NCBI GenBank assembly: GCA_903872345.1
Contig: CAIQKM010000142.1
Location: 1 to 61,653 of the forward strand
Reading direction: 5' to 3'
Source: an uncultured Verrucomicrobia subdivision 3 bacterium
GTDB taxonomy: Bacteria > Verrucomicrobiota > Verrucomicrobiia > Limisphaerales > UBA11358
Length of the DNA: 61,653 bases
The notes beneath the pieces are model-generated. The model made no database searches, was not told the DNA's origin, and saw only the letters and a program-made list of their open reading frames with translations. Numbering within the stretch: position 1 is the first letter of the stretch; the number at the start of each line of letters is the position of its first letter. The position numbers and the translations under genes are program-made. Positions 32,677 through 41,841 of the stretch are shown in pieces.

Positions 32677-32902
32677 AATGATAAAAGACTACATAAATCA
32701 GGGGTTCTTTGAAGTGATAGACGCTGGTGTCAGTGAAATTGCCAGTGACGCGAATGTTTGCGAGACTATTCGCCATGACTGTTCAAAACTTGCTGAAACT
32801 CAGCCACAGCGCCGGCAGCGATCCTGCCGCTCATTTTACCTCGATAATTTTCGATATAAATTCGCCGCTCAGTTTCCATAAACCAAAAAGCACGACGCTA
32901 CC

Positions 32903-33853
32903 ATGACACTTTCAGATGCAGAAAAGGAATTGAGCCTCAGATACTACGTCTGGGCCAAGGCGGAATGGGAAAAGGAAATCAATGAGTCCTTTCCGCACTT
33001 GCGAATGTTCAAAACTGGCCACGGATGGGAAATCTACCAGTTCATGCAAAAACTCGACAAACCACAGCAATTGGTTTTAGCGATGGGGCGTCTAAAGCAA
33101 CAAAGTCCCGAGTTGGCATCAAAATGGGGTGACAATTTGACCGAAGAGGAAAAATCACTTTACAAAAAATTCGATACCTTTTGGAGCGTTAGAGGTCGGT
33201 TTCACGAGTTCAAACGAGTGTGGAATGAAGGGAAAAATCCGGAGGTGAAATTTCTTTTTGATGGTTTATGTGAAGGAGCCGGCAAAATACTTTTTGACAG
33301 CGACTCCGCCGATCCCGATTTTTTATCTGCCGAGCTTGAAAAATTCTTTAGTCCTTTGTCTTGGGAAGAACAAGTCAAAGCCAGGAAGTTGGCTGGAGAA
33401 AAGGTTAAATTTGTCACCAAAAAGAAACTTCAAAAAATCGTAACGCAAAAAGTTAAGGAAGTTTTTGGGGGCCAATACGAGGAATGTCAAGTTGACGAAG
33501 GCCATTGGACATCGTTCGACATCAAATGTGACGGTTGGATGTTGCAAACGCAGTTTAATTTTGGGTGCAAACCTGGATACCAGCAAAGCGTGCTTGGGTA
33601 TTGGCATAATGTTTGCAGTCAGGAAAAAGCTTTACACCCTGCGATTCCCAAGTATGGAATACCAGAATGCATGTATCCTGTCGCGCACTTGTGCAGATGC
33701 CTCAGTTGGCCTTGTTCTTGGGAATGGGAATATCTTACCGAGGAGGATGTTGAATTGGCCTGTGAGGAAACCTTCAAGTATTGTCGTTATTTTCATGAAG
33801 CGGCACCGAGTCTGTTGAAGGGGCTGGAGTGTGAAAAACTAAGTGCAAGATGA
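32903..33853 (+). CDS. Orphan hypothetical protein (AT-rich)
   Basis: 316 residues, charged and helical in the N-terminal two thirds (LTEEEKSLYKKFDTFWSVR, LSWEEQVKARKLAGEKVKF). The C-terminal third is rich in aromatic residues and cysteines (WTSFDIKCDGWMLQTQFNF, LCRCLSWPCSWEWEYL). No signal peptide, membrane helix or recognised domain. Base composition is clearly AT-richer than the flanking genes, which suggests acquisition. Nothing in the neighbourhood indicates a function. Confidence 0.65.
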   Translation: MTLSDAEKELSLRYYVWAKAEWEKEINESFPHLRMFKTGHGWEIYQFMQKLDKPQQLVLAMGRLKQQSPELASKWGDNLTEEEKSLYKKFDTFWSVRGRFHEFKRVWNEGKNPEVKFLFDGLCEGAGKILFDSDSADPDFLSAELEKFFSPLSWEEQVKARKLAGEKVKFVTKKKLQKIVTQKVKEVFGGQYEECQVDEGHWTSFDIKCDGWMLQTQFNFGCKPGYQQSVLGYWHNVCSQEKALHPAIPKYGIPECMYPVAHLCRCLSWPCSWEWEYLTEEDVELACEETFKYCRYFHEAAPSLLKGLECEKLSAR

Positions 33854-34119
33854 GTAACGAGGATAACTGTCAGTGCAATTGCCAGTAAAATGGCTGATGA
33901 ATAGTGAAAAGCAGTGACGAGCAATGACGAATCTACAATGGCTTTTGGCCATGCTATGAGTGTTCTGAATCAGGTTTACAGACTGTTCATCTGCGGTTTA
34001 CAGATCAAAGTGGCCCGATGGTGAATTGCCCCGGTTTGCCGGGCGGCCGACGGCAAGCGGAAAGCGACGCATTTTTATGCGGGTTTGCAGCGGGCGGCTC
34101 CGCCTGTTAAATATGGGGC

Positions 34120-36783
34120 ATGAAGCTCACCTTGCGCCTTCGGTTCGGGACGAATTTTGGCCAGTCGCTTTGGCTGGCCGCGAAAAATCCGTTGCCGGAA
34201 ACGCCGCTGCCCATGCAGTATCTGGACGCGCAACACTGGCAGGTGACCCTGGCCTTGGATGGCAACACCGCCGGTGAGCCACTGAACTATTCCTATAGCC
34301 TGCGCAATGCCGACGGCTCGCAGACCACCGATTGGGGGCGCGACCGCCAATTGGTTCCCGCCGATTTCAAGACCGAGGAACTGCTGGTCATTGATTCCTG
34401 GAATCATGCCGGGTTTTACGAAAACGCTTTTTACACCACGCCGTTTAAAAACGTGTTGCTGACAGAACATTTCACGGCGGTCACGGCGGCTCCCGTCAAA
34501 ACTCCGACGCATACCTTCCGCGTCAAATCCCCCCTGCTGGAAAAAAGCCAGACCGTCTGCCTGCTGGGCGACGGCACCGCGCTGGGCAATTGGAACCCGC
34601 AGTTGCCGGTGGTAATGGGCCGGGCGGCGGGCGAAGATTATTTTTCCGCGCCGGTGGATTTGACGGGGCAGGCGTTTCCGGTTGCATACAAGTACGGGGT
34701 TTATGACGTGGTGAAAAAGGCGTTTGTCCGGTTTGAGGACGGCAACAATCGGCTGCTGCGGGATGAAATTCAGCCGGGCAAGCATACGGTGGTGCAGGAT
34801 GGCTTTGTGGTGCTGCCCATCCAGTATTGGCGCGGAGCAGGGGTGGCGGTGCCGGTATTCAGTCTGCGTTCCGAACACAGTTTCGGCGTGGGCGAATTTG
34901 CCGATTTGAAGCCGCTCGCGGATTGGGGCAAAAAGGTTGGGCTTAAACTGATCCAGCTTTTGCCGGTGAACGATACCAGCGCCACCAAGACGTGGAAGGA
35001 TTCGTATCCGTACGCGGCCATCTCGGCCTTCGCCCTGCATCCGCAGTATCTGAATCTGGCGGCGGTGGCCAACAAGGCGAACCAGAAGGCGCTCGCGGCG
35101 CTGGAGCCGGAGCGACAGCGTCTGAACGCGGAGGATGCCGTGGACTATGAGGCGGTGATGGCGGCCAAACTGGGCTTCCTGAAAAAGATTTTTCCCTCGC
35201 AAAGGGCCGCGACGTTCCGGTCGAAGGAATATAAAAAATTCTTCGCCGAGAACGAAGCTTGGCTGGTGCCGTACGCGGCGTTCTGTTGTCTGCGCGACCA
35301 GTATGGCACCGCCGATTTCAGCCAGTGGCCGGAGCATCGCAAATTCGAGGCCGCCAAAATCGCCGCCTTGGTCAAAGACAACGACGACGTCGCGTTCCAT
35401 TTCTTTTTGCAATATCACCTGCACCGGCAATTGCAGGATGCCACCGCCCATGTCCATGCCGCCGGGTTGGTGGTGAAGGGGGACATCGCCATTGGCGTAT
35501 ATCGTCACGGGGCGGATGCGTGGCAGTCGCCCGAGCTTTATCACATGGATATGCAGGCCGGCGCGCCGCCGGATCCGTTTGCCGCCAAGGGGCAGAACTG
35601 GGGTTTCCCCACCTACAACTGGCCCCGCATGGCGGCCGATGGTTTTGCCTGGTGGAAACAACGGTTTGAACAAATGGGGCATTATTTTGATGCCTTCCGC
35701 ATTGATCACATCCTCGGATTCTTTCGCATCTGGAGCAGTCCGGCGGATGCGGTGGAGGGCATTCTGGGGCGCTTTGTGCCGGCCATTGCCATTGAGCCGG
35801 CGGAATTCGCGGCGCGCGGCATCCCGCTCGACCGGGTGCGCTATATCCGGCCGTATATTACCGACGAAGTGTTGGCGGAGATTTTTGGCGCCCAGGCCGA
35901 TGCCATCCGCCATGATTTTCTCACCCAGGTGGGCGACGGCCATTACGTGCTGCGCTCCGAATACGCCACCCAGCGGCAGGTGGAGAAATATTTTGCCAGC
36001 CAGCCGCAGGATGAATTCGATGAGAAATTGAAGATCGGTCTATATGACCTGATCAGCGATGTGATCTTGTTTGAAGTGGACGGAAAATTTCATTTCCGGT
36101 TTGGCATGGAGCAGACGAGGTCCTTCAAGGCGCTGTCTCCCGAAGTGCAGGGCCGGTTGCGGGATCTGTACGTGGACTACTTTTTCCGGCGGCAGGATGA
36201 CTTTTGGATGCGCGAGGCCATGCAGAAACTCCCCGCGCTCAAACGCGTCACCAATATGCTTATCTGCGGCGAGGACTTGGGCATGGTCCCCGGGTGTGTG
36301 CCGGCGGTGATGGCGGATCTGGGCTTTTTGAGCCTGGAAATCCAGCGCATGCCCAAGACGCCCGGCGTGGATTTTTCGCGTCCGGCCGATGCCCCCTATC
36401 TGAGCGTGGTCACGCCTTCCACGCATGACATGAGCACGATTCGCGGCTGGTGGACGGAAGATCGCGAGCTGATTCAGAAGTTTTATCAGCGGGAACTCGG
36501 GCAGGATGGCATCGCTCCCGAAGTGGCCACGCCCGCATTGGTGGCCGCCGTGGTGCGGCAGCATCTCGCCTCGCCGGCCATGTGGAGTATTTTTCAGTTG
36601 CAGGATCTGCTGGGCACGGACGGCCATCTGCGCCGGTCGGAAGCCGATGCGGAACGCATCAACGTGCCGGCGATTCCGAATTATTACTGGCGCTACCGGC
36701 TGCACCTGACGTTGGAATCGCTGCTGCGCGCGGATGAATTTAATAAGAACCTGCACGAGTTAATTCGCCAGCAGGGGCGTTAA
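34120..36783 (+). CDS. malQ: DPE2-type 4-alpha-glucanotransferase (GH77) with N-terminal CBM20 domains
   Basis: 887 residues. Two starch-binding CBM20-like modules (about 1-115 and 125-235, the second with CLLGDGTALGNWNPQ) precede the GH77 catalytic domain: VFSLRSEHSFGVGEFADL, LLPVNDTSATKTWKDSYPYAAISAFALHPQYLNL, FDAFRIDHILGFFRIW (nucleophile Asp), CGEDLGMVPGCVPAVM (acid/base Glu) and STHDMSTIRGWW (third Asp). It transfers glucosyl units from maltose or maltodextrin to glucans. There is no signal peptide, so it is cytoplasmic. This domain order is that of DPE2 rather than E. coli MalQ. Confidence 0.92.
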   Translation: MKLTLRLRFGTNFGQSLWLAAKNPLPETPLPMQYLDAQHWQVTLALDGNTAGEPLNYSYSLRNADGSQTTDWGRDRQLVPADFKTEELLVIDSWNHAGFYENAFYTTPFKNVLLTEHFTAVTAAPVKTPTHTFRVKSPLLEKSQTVCLLGDGTALGNWNPQLPVVMGRAAGEDYFSAPVDLTGQAFPVAYKYGVYDVVKKAFVRFEDGNNRLLRDEIQPGKHTVVQDGFVVLPIQYWRGAGVAVPVFSLRSEHSFGVGEFADLKPLADWGKKVGLKLIQLLPVNDTSATKTWKDSYPYAAISAFALHPQYLNLAAVANKANQKALAALEPERQRLNAEDAVDYEAVMAAKLGFLKKIFPSQRAATFRSKEYKKFFAENEAWLVPYAAFCCLRDQYGTADFSQWPEHRKFEAAKIAALVKDNDDVAFHFFLQYHLHRQLQDATAHVHAAGLVVKGDIAIGVYRHGADAWQSPELYHMDMQAGAPPDPFAAKGQNWGFPTYNWPRMAADGFAWWKQRFEQMGHYFDAFRIDHILGFFRIWSSPADAVEGILGRFVPAIAIEPAEFAARGIPLDRVRYIRPYITDEVLAEIFGAQADAIRHDFLTQVGDGHYVLRSEYATQRQVEKYFASQPQDEFDEKLKIGLYDLISDVILFEVDGKFHFRFGMEQTRSFKALSPEVQGRLRDLYVDYFFRRQDDFWMREAMQKLPALKRVTNMLICGEDLGMVPGCVPAVMADLGFLSLEIQRMPKTPGVDFSRPADAPYLSVVTPSTHDMSTIRGWWTEDRELIQKFYQRELGQDGIAPEVATPALVAAVVRQHLASPAMWSIFQLQDLLGTDGHLRRSEADAERINVPAIPNYYWRYRLHLTLESLLRADEFNKNLHELIRQQGR

Positions 36784-37083
36784 ACGCAGAGAGGCGGAGT
36801 GCGCGGAGAGTCGCAGAGGCAGACTGGGCTGGCCGGGAAACATTGGCAACCCAACCGCAGCGTGGGCACATGCCTGAATTCACCTTTAGGCTGAATAGCT
36901 GAGCGCCACCTCACCCCGACCCTCTCCCCCATTTACCAATGGCGGAGAGGGGGAAAACCTGCCGTGCGAACAGTTCATGGGACTACCACGGCTACGGATT
37001 TTTTGGGCAGCGTCAATGAGCCCATACTAATTCGGATTATATTCTCTCTGCGCAACGCCGCGACCTCAGCGTCTCTGCGTTTA
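36783..37083. repeat. Nested repeats: ACGCAGAGA inverted pair enclosing a CCCTCTCCCCC hairpin
   Basis: AAACGCAGAGAGGCGGAGTG (36783-36802) is inverted as CAGCGTCTCTGCGTTTAA (37065-37083). Inside, GAATAGCTGAGCGCCACCTC and ACCCCGACCCTCTCCCCC plus GGAGAGGGGG (36891-36955) form a second element related to 15700-15757. Convergent gap 36784-37117; no gene supported. Confidence 0.75.
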
Positions 37084-37117
37084 ATTCCGCCTTGGCCTGG
37101 GTTTCAACTGAACCCAG

Positions 37118-40100
37118 TTACGGCACCAATTCCACCTCGTAAAATTTCTGCGGGGCCGGATTGGCATCGTAGAAGGAGGTGGTGGAACCCTGGCTGGGGA
37201 TCGTGCCGCTGATGGGCTGGAACGGCTGGGTCAGGTTGGTCGTGGCCAGAATCTGATAGTTCACGCCCGCAACGCTGTTCCACATCACCAGTTGGTGATT
37301 GCTGGCCAGTCCGGTGATTTGTACCGGCGGCGTTACCACGACCACCCGGGCATCGCCGATGGGCACGATGTTATTGGTATAAATCACTTGGATGAGATTG
37401 GTGCCCAGTGTGGGAGCGGTCCAGTTGTAGGTAAAACTCTTCAAGCCGGGGCAGACGGACGGTCCCAGCGAGCCGGCCGAACGAATGATGTAGGCGGCGG
37501 AAGGTTGGAGCACCCCGTTGATGAGCAGATTGAAATTTGTGGCGGCCGTGGACAGTCCCGAGGTAAAGCAGGCCTGGATGAGATACGTCGAGTTGGTGGC
37601 GTAGAGCAATACGGTGCCGTTCGTGGCCGGGCTGGAGATCTGCAAGGATTCAGTGGGGGCCAGCGTGTTGACCGTGGTGGTCAGCATGGTATAGCGGTTG
37701 GTATAGACGGTGGTGCCAAATTCTTTCAACCGCACATATATGGTGGCGGTGCCGCTGCTGGGCACGTTCGTATAGACAAACCGGAATTCCTGCGGATCGT
37801 TGGTGTACGTCGCACTCAGGGTGGTGTCCGGTGTCACGGAGGTGGCGGGCACAAAAATGGGCGCCCCGTTGGTGTCATTGCCGTTGCCGTTGGCCTTGCC
37901 GGTGACGATGTCATCGTTGGCGGAACTGCTGTCCTGAATGTTGAAATCCACGCCGGTGACCGTGCTGTCGGCGCGCACCACCACGGTGTAACCGGTGTTG
38001 CCGATGGTACTGCCATTGGCGGGGTAGGGGATCACGCCGGTCGGCAGGGCGGCGTCATAATAGATGGTTTGCAGGAAGGTGTTATAGACGCTCGCCTGGC
38101 CGGTGCGCGGCAGAAAGCTCCGCGCCCGGATGATGTGGAACCCGGATTTCAGGCCGGTGACGGTGTTGCTCACGTTCAGATCATTATGGAGCCAGACCGT
38201 GGCGGTGGTGGGATTGAAATTCGTGATCGCGTTCTGCGTGAGCCCATACCGTTTGGAACCGGAGGCTTCGCCATCCGGGATCGTGCCAATGCTTTGGCCG
38301 GCATAGGTGCTGCCGCCGTTGAACAGCGCGGCCTTGTAGCGCACCTGGGTGCCGGCGGATTGCGCGGGAAGGGTGGCGTGCCACCAGTCCACATTGGTGT
38401 AGGTGCTGTCGTGATTCAGCCATGCGGCTTGCACGACCTTGGTCGAACCCTTGCCGGTGCCGAAAGCGCCTTCGGGATTGGAGCCATCCGTGGTGTAATA
38501 GATGAAGCAGGTGTTGACTTGGAACTGGTAGCCGGACTTGAGGTAAAGATTCACGGACTGTCCGGCCGCCGGATTGGTCGGAACCATTTGCGTGGGCGTG
38601 TTGTTGGGCGAGAGTGCGCTGTTGGTGGCCATGGGATCATGATAAACCCAGTCTGCCGTCTGATTCGTAATGGTCACCCCATAGCCCGTGCCCGGCACCA
38701 CGTAGTTGGTGCCGCCCACGGTGTACCAGTACGTTTCCGCGCCGGCCGAAACAATGTTGTTGCTCTGAATATTGCGCGCGGCAAATTTTTCCGGCCCGTT
38801 GCGGAATTGAAACGCCGTCTGTTCGTACCCCAGGAAAACATCATCCGCGTAACCCGGCTTGTTGTCGCGCAAATCCAGGAAATTCGTGGGAGCCACGCCG
38901 GCCTGATAATTGGTCGGCCCCAGACCCATTTGGCTGTTCAGGTCGATACCGCCGTCCAGTTTAACGAGCGTGTTTATGGACGACGCGTCCGAACGGGTGA
39001 TGATGTCGAACGGCGCGTTGGTCACAATGGGGACGTCAATCGCATAGGTGAGATTGGAAATATTCACGCCGCCGATCACGTTGCCATACACATCCACGCT
39101 GCCGCGCATTTTGAAGGGGAAGAGGGGATTGTAGCCGGAGTCGCCATTTACCCCATCGTGCCGGTACACGGTGATGTGCGGCACTTCGCCGCCGCCCTGA
39201 CGCAGCACGATGGCATTGGTGGACACATTGGCGCGGCTGGCTTCCGGCCATTGGTAGCCGTACATCACCCACGAGTTGCTGGGCAGATTCAGTTCAATTG
39301 CGCCGCCGCCGGAGGGAATGGTCTGGCCGCCCACATAGATTAAACGTTGCGTGGGATCGGAAGCATTTGCCGTGGACTGGGCCGTCGAATAGCTGGACGT
39401 GGCGCCATGCACCAGCAACCGCTGATAAGCCCGGCCGCCGGTGGGGGAGGAGCTGGCCAGTTGCACCAGCACGGAACCGGGCGCGAACCCAACCACCAGA
39501 CCCTGGCCTTTGGAATTGGAAACCGTGATGCCGCCATAATAACCATCGCCGGTGCGGGCCACGCCATCGTCAAACGTTTCATCGCCGGGGTAACCGCCGT
39601 TGTCATTCATGGCAAACAGCGCGACAGCCTGCGTCTGTGGCTGGGAACCGTTGCCCTCGCGATAGTCATAGCGTTCATAGGCGACCACATATTGGTCGCT
39701 CCAGCGGGACCACGTGCCGCCGCGGGCGAGCTGGTTGTGCAAATACATGGTGTCCGGGATGGTGTTGTCGCCGAATTCACCCAGGTAATCGGCATAGCTG
39801 GTAACGGGCGTGCCGCCTGAGAAATTATGGTTAAACCCGTCGGAATAGACCATGGGCAGACCTTCATGCATGAAGATGTAGGCGTCCTCCAGCCCCAGGT
39901 TGTTGTAATAGCCGTAGTCTTGATCCAGCGGGAAATTGACCCCCTGGGCCATGCTGTAATTGCCGCTGCCATCACAGCCGGTCGAACTGGGTTGGTAGTC
40001 GCGTCCGTCCATGCCCGCCAAGGATGAGCCACCGCTGAAGGCGTTGTTCATCTGGCTGTACAGCGGCTGGTTTTCCAGGCGCATCCCGGATTGCAGATAA

Positions 40101-41167
40101 TCATAAAAGGGCGGGGCGGGTGAAATGTGTTCGCCGAACAGCATGGCGTCGTTGCGCGCCGCCTCGGTGTTGAACAGGCTGTTGCGGTTGCCGTCGGTTT
40201 CCACGTAGCCGTTGCCGGTCACGTTGCTGCCGTAGCCGTGAACATAATCGTACATCGCCTGAATGCCGCCGGTGTAGCCGGCGAAGGAGGGATCATCGGT
40301 CTGGCCGGTTTCCGCGCCAAAAAAGCCGACCGGCACGTGTTTGACGGCGTCCAACCGGAAGCCGTCGCATTTGGTGGTGTACAGCGTCCACATTACCGCG
40401 CGGGTCAGGTAATCCTGCACGTATTCCGGCACGGGCTGGCCATGACCGTCAAAGGGATGCCGGTTCCCGCCGAGGGTCGGGCCGTTTGTGTCCATGTAAA
40501 TATCCGGCCGGTTGGGGAACCGCACGAAGTAGGGTTTGGGGATGGTGTTGCCTATATTGTTGCCAAAATTCCAATTCACCGTGCCCGGCTCCTGCGCCAG
40601 ATCGCACAGCCCCAGCAGCGGCTGGTTTTGCACCACCGAGGTGGTACACCAATACGGGTCGCCAATGGACGGCCAGTTATTATAGCCGCCCGAAACGGTT
40701 TGCAGATGGAAGTCCTGCGGAATCAAACCGGGATAATAATTGGTGGCGGTGCCCGACCCCGGATACCCCGGCACCGTGCTGGAACGGTGATTCATCACGT
40801 TGTCGAAATAAACGCGGATGCCAAACCGGTGGGCGGTTTGCACCATCTGGATGAGCTGATCCTGCGTGCCCCAGCGGGTGGCCACCGTGCCCTGTTGATT
40901 GGTGTTGCCGAGGTCAAAGGGGTCAAAGGCGTCGTAGCCGTAGGAATAGGCGCCGCTATTGCCCTTGGCCGGGTTGGGCACCCACAGGCTGTCGTAGCCG
41001 GCCTCGGCAATCTCGGGCATCTTGGTGGTCAGGTCCGCCCAGCCCACGTTGAAGAGTTCCAGCATGGCCTCGCCATGGGCGGGCCGGGAGCCCGTGCCAA
41101 GCAGGGTGCCGGTGACAATGAGGAGGGTGTAGCGGATGGCCCGGGAGAACTCGAATCGTAATTTCAC
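37118..41167 (-). CDS. Large secreted GH13 alpha-amylase-like protein
   Basis: 1349 residues. Signal peptide within 1-32 (YTLLIVTGTLLGTGSRPAHG). GH13 TIM barrel in about 35-560: region I FDNVMNH (D122, H127), region II CDGFRLDAVKH (nucleophile near D273, K276-H277), region III LFGEH (acid/base near E346), and region IV apparently NFPLDQDY (about 411-418), in which the aspartate is present but the usual histidine is glutamine. C-terminal half: beta-sandwich and carbohydrate-binding-like repeats, including STKVVQAAWLNHDST, and a verrucomicrobial-type tail LVMWNSVAGVNYQILATTNL. Likely degrades alpha-glucans outside the cytoplasm. Divergent from another GH13 gene. Confidence 0.85.
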   Translation of the reverse strand: MKLRFEFSRAIRYTLLIVTGTLLGTGSRPAHGEAMLELFNVGWADLTTKMPEIAEAGYDSLWVPNPAKGNSGAYSYGYDAFDPFDLGNTNQQGTVATRWGTQDQLIQMVQTAHRFGIRVYFDNVMNHRSSTVPGYPGSGTATNYYPGLIPQDFHLQTVSGGYNNWPSIGDPYWCTTSVVQNQPLLGLCDLAQEPGTVNWNFGNNIGNTIPKPYFVRFPNRPDIYMDTNGPTLGGNRHPFDGHGQPVPEYVQDYLTRAVMWTLYTTKCDGFRLDAVKHVPVGFFGAETGQTDDPSFAGYTGGIQAMYDYVHGYGSNVTGNGYVETDGNRNSLFNTEAARNDAMLFGEHISPAPPFYDYLQSGMRLENQPLYSQMNNAFSGGSSLAGMDGRDYQPSSTGCDGSGNYSMAQGVNFPLDQDYGYYNNLGLEDAYIFMHEGLPMVYSDGFNHNFSGGTPVTSYADYLGEFGDNTIPDTMYLHNQLARGGTWSRWSDQYVVAYERYDYREGNGSQPQTQAVALFAMNDNGGYPGDETFDDGVARTGDGYYGGITVSNSKGQGLVVGFAPGSVLVQLASSSPTGGRAYQRLLVHGATSSYSTAQSTANASDPTQRLIYVGGQTIPSGGGAIELNLPSNSWVMYGYQWPEASRANVSTNAIVLRQGGGEVPHITVYRHDGVNGDSGYNPLFPFKMRGSVDVYGNVIGGVNISNLTYAIDVPIVTNAPFDIITRSDASSINTLVKLDGGIDLNSQMGLGPTNYQAGVAPTNFLDLRDNKPGYADDVFLGYEQTAFQFRNGPEKFAARNIQSNNIVSAGAETYWYTVGGTNYVVPGTGYGVTITNQTADWVYHDPMATNSALSPNNTPTQMVPTNPAAGQSVNLYLKSGYQFQVNTCFIYYTTDGSNPEGAFGTGKGSTKVVQAAWLNHDSTYTNVDWWHATLPAQSAGTQVRYKAALFNGGSTYAGQSIGTIPDGEASGSKRYGLTQNAITNFNPTTATVWLHNDLNVSNTVTGLKSGFHIIRARSFLPRTGQASVYNTFLQTIYYDAALPTGVIPYPANGSTIGNTGYTVVVRADSTVTGVDFNIQDSSSANDDIVTGKANGNGNDTNGAPIFVPATSVTPDTTLSATYTNDPQEFRFVYTNVPSSGTATIYVRLKEFGTTVYTNRYTMLTTTVNTLAPTESLQISSPATNGTVLLYATNSTYLIQACFTSGLSTAATNFNLLINGVLQPSAAYIIRSAGSLGPSVCPGLKSFTYNWTAPTLGTNLIQVIYTNNIVPIGDARVVVVTPPVQITGLASNHQLVMWNSVAGVNYQILATTNLTQPFQPISGTIPSQGSTTSFYDANPAPQKFYEVELVP

Positions 41168-41481
41168 GGCAAAATGGGTTTCAGTATGGCGGTCATTTAA
41201 AACCCGGCTTGCCGCATGGTTGGCCAGTCCGGCGGACTGGGTGGGCAGACACGGGTTACAATAATCATTATCGCTCAGAATGTTTGAGTTGCCATCGCAT
41301 TTTTGTGCGGGAAGAAACTTGGGGGCAGTGGATCATCATTTGCCTTGATTACGGGGGGAAACCGGGCACGGTTCCCGGATTTCGGAGATCGGGGAAGATA
41401 ACCGCGAAATACGGGATAGCGGGGCGGAATGGTTTGATTTGGTTTATTGCGGGCGGAGTGAGCCGGGCGGCGGGATGGACG

Positions 41482-41523
41482 GGGAGACATGTCTCCCGGT
41501 TCAAAGCGCGGACATGTCCGCGC
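41482..41523. repeat. Double-palindrome GACATGTC element, copy 2
   Basis: GGGAGACATGTCTCCC (41482-41497) and GCGCGGACATGTCCGCGC (41506-41523) with a TTCAAA linker, matching 13761-13803 but without the terminal inverted repeats. It is followed by a run of ten G (41528-41537). The 674-bp gap 41168-41841 between divergent GH13 genes holds no supported gene and presumably includes both promoters. A TCTTTGCGTCTGTGTTAAAT fragment near 41750 belongs to the ACGCAGAGA repeat type. Confidence 0.85.
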
Positions 41524-41841
41524 ACAAGGGGGGGGGGCGGGGCAACCGGGCACGTTATTGGCCGTGATGGTAAGTTTACCATGTAAACCTCCAACGGGAT
41601 AACTATGGCACCGGGTTTTGGGATGTCAAACCGGCCCAAAGAGAATTTGGAAACATTTATGGCTGCCGTCTGGAGGCGCGTGCCGGACAGGGGGAAAGGG
41701 AGGCATAAACAGGTTTCCGGCCTCCCGCTCGGCGTTCCTCCTCGTGTCTTTGCGTCTGTGTTAAATCTCCAATACGTGTGGCCGCCTCGTTCGCATATTC
41801 ATGCCATTGAACCGGTTCATTAATTATGGCAATGTCTGGCA

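Noticed and set aside
32678..32881. 67-codon frame (starting MIKDYINQGF)
   Set aside because: It begins inside a repeat arm, has no ribosome site or homology signal, and its composition changes midway.
36783..37083. Strong bidirectional terminator between malQ and the GH13 gene
   Set aside because: The inverted arms are 260 bp apart and imperfect, with no T-runs; the pattern fits a dispersed repeat better than a terminator.
37292..39343. 683-codon open frame on the plus strand opposite the large GH13 gene
   Set aside because: Glycine/valine/histidine-rich with no recognisable motif; mirrors the codon positions of the real gene.
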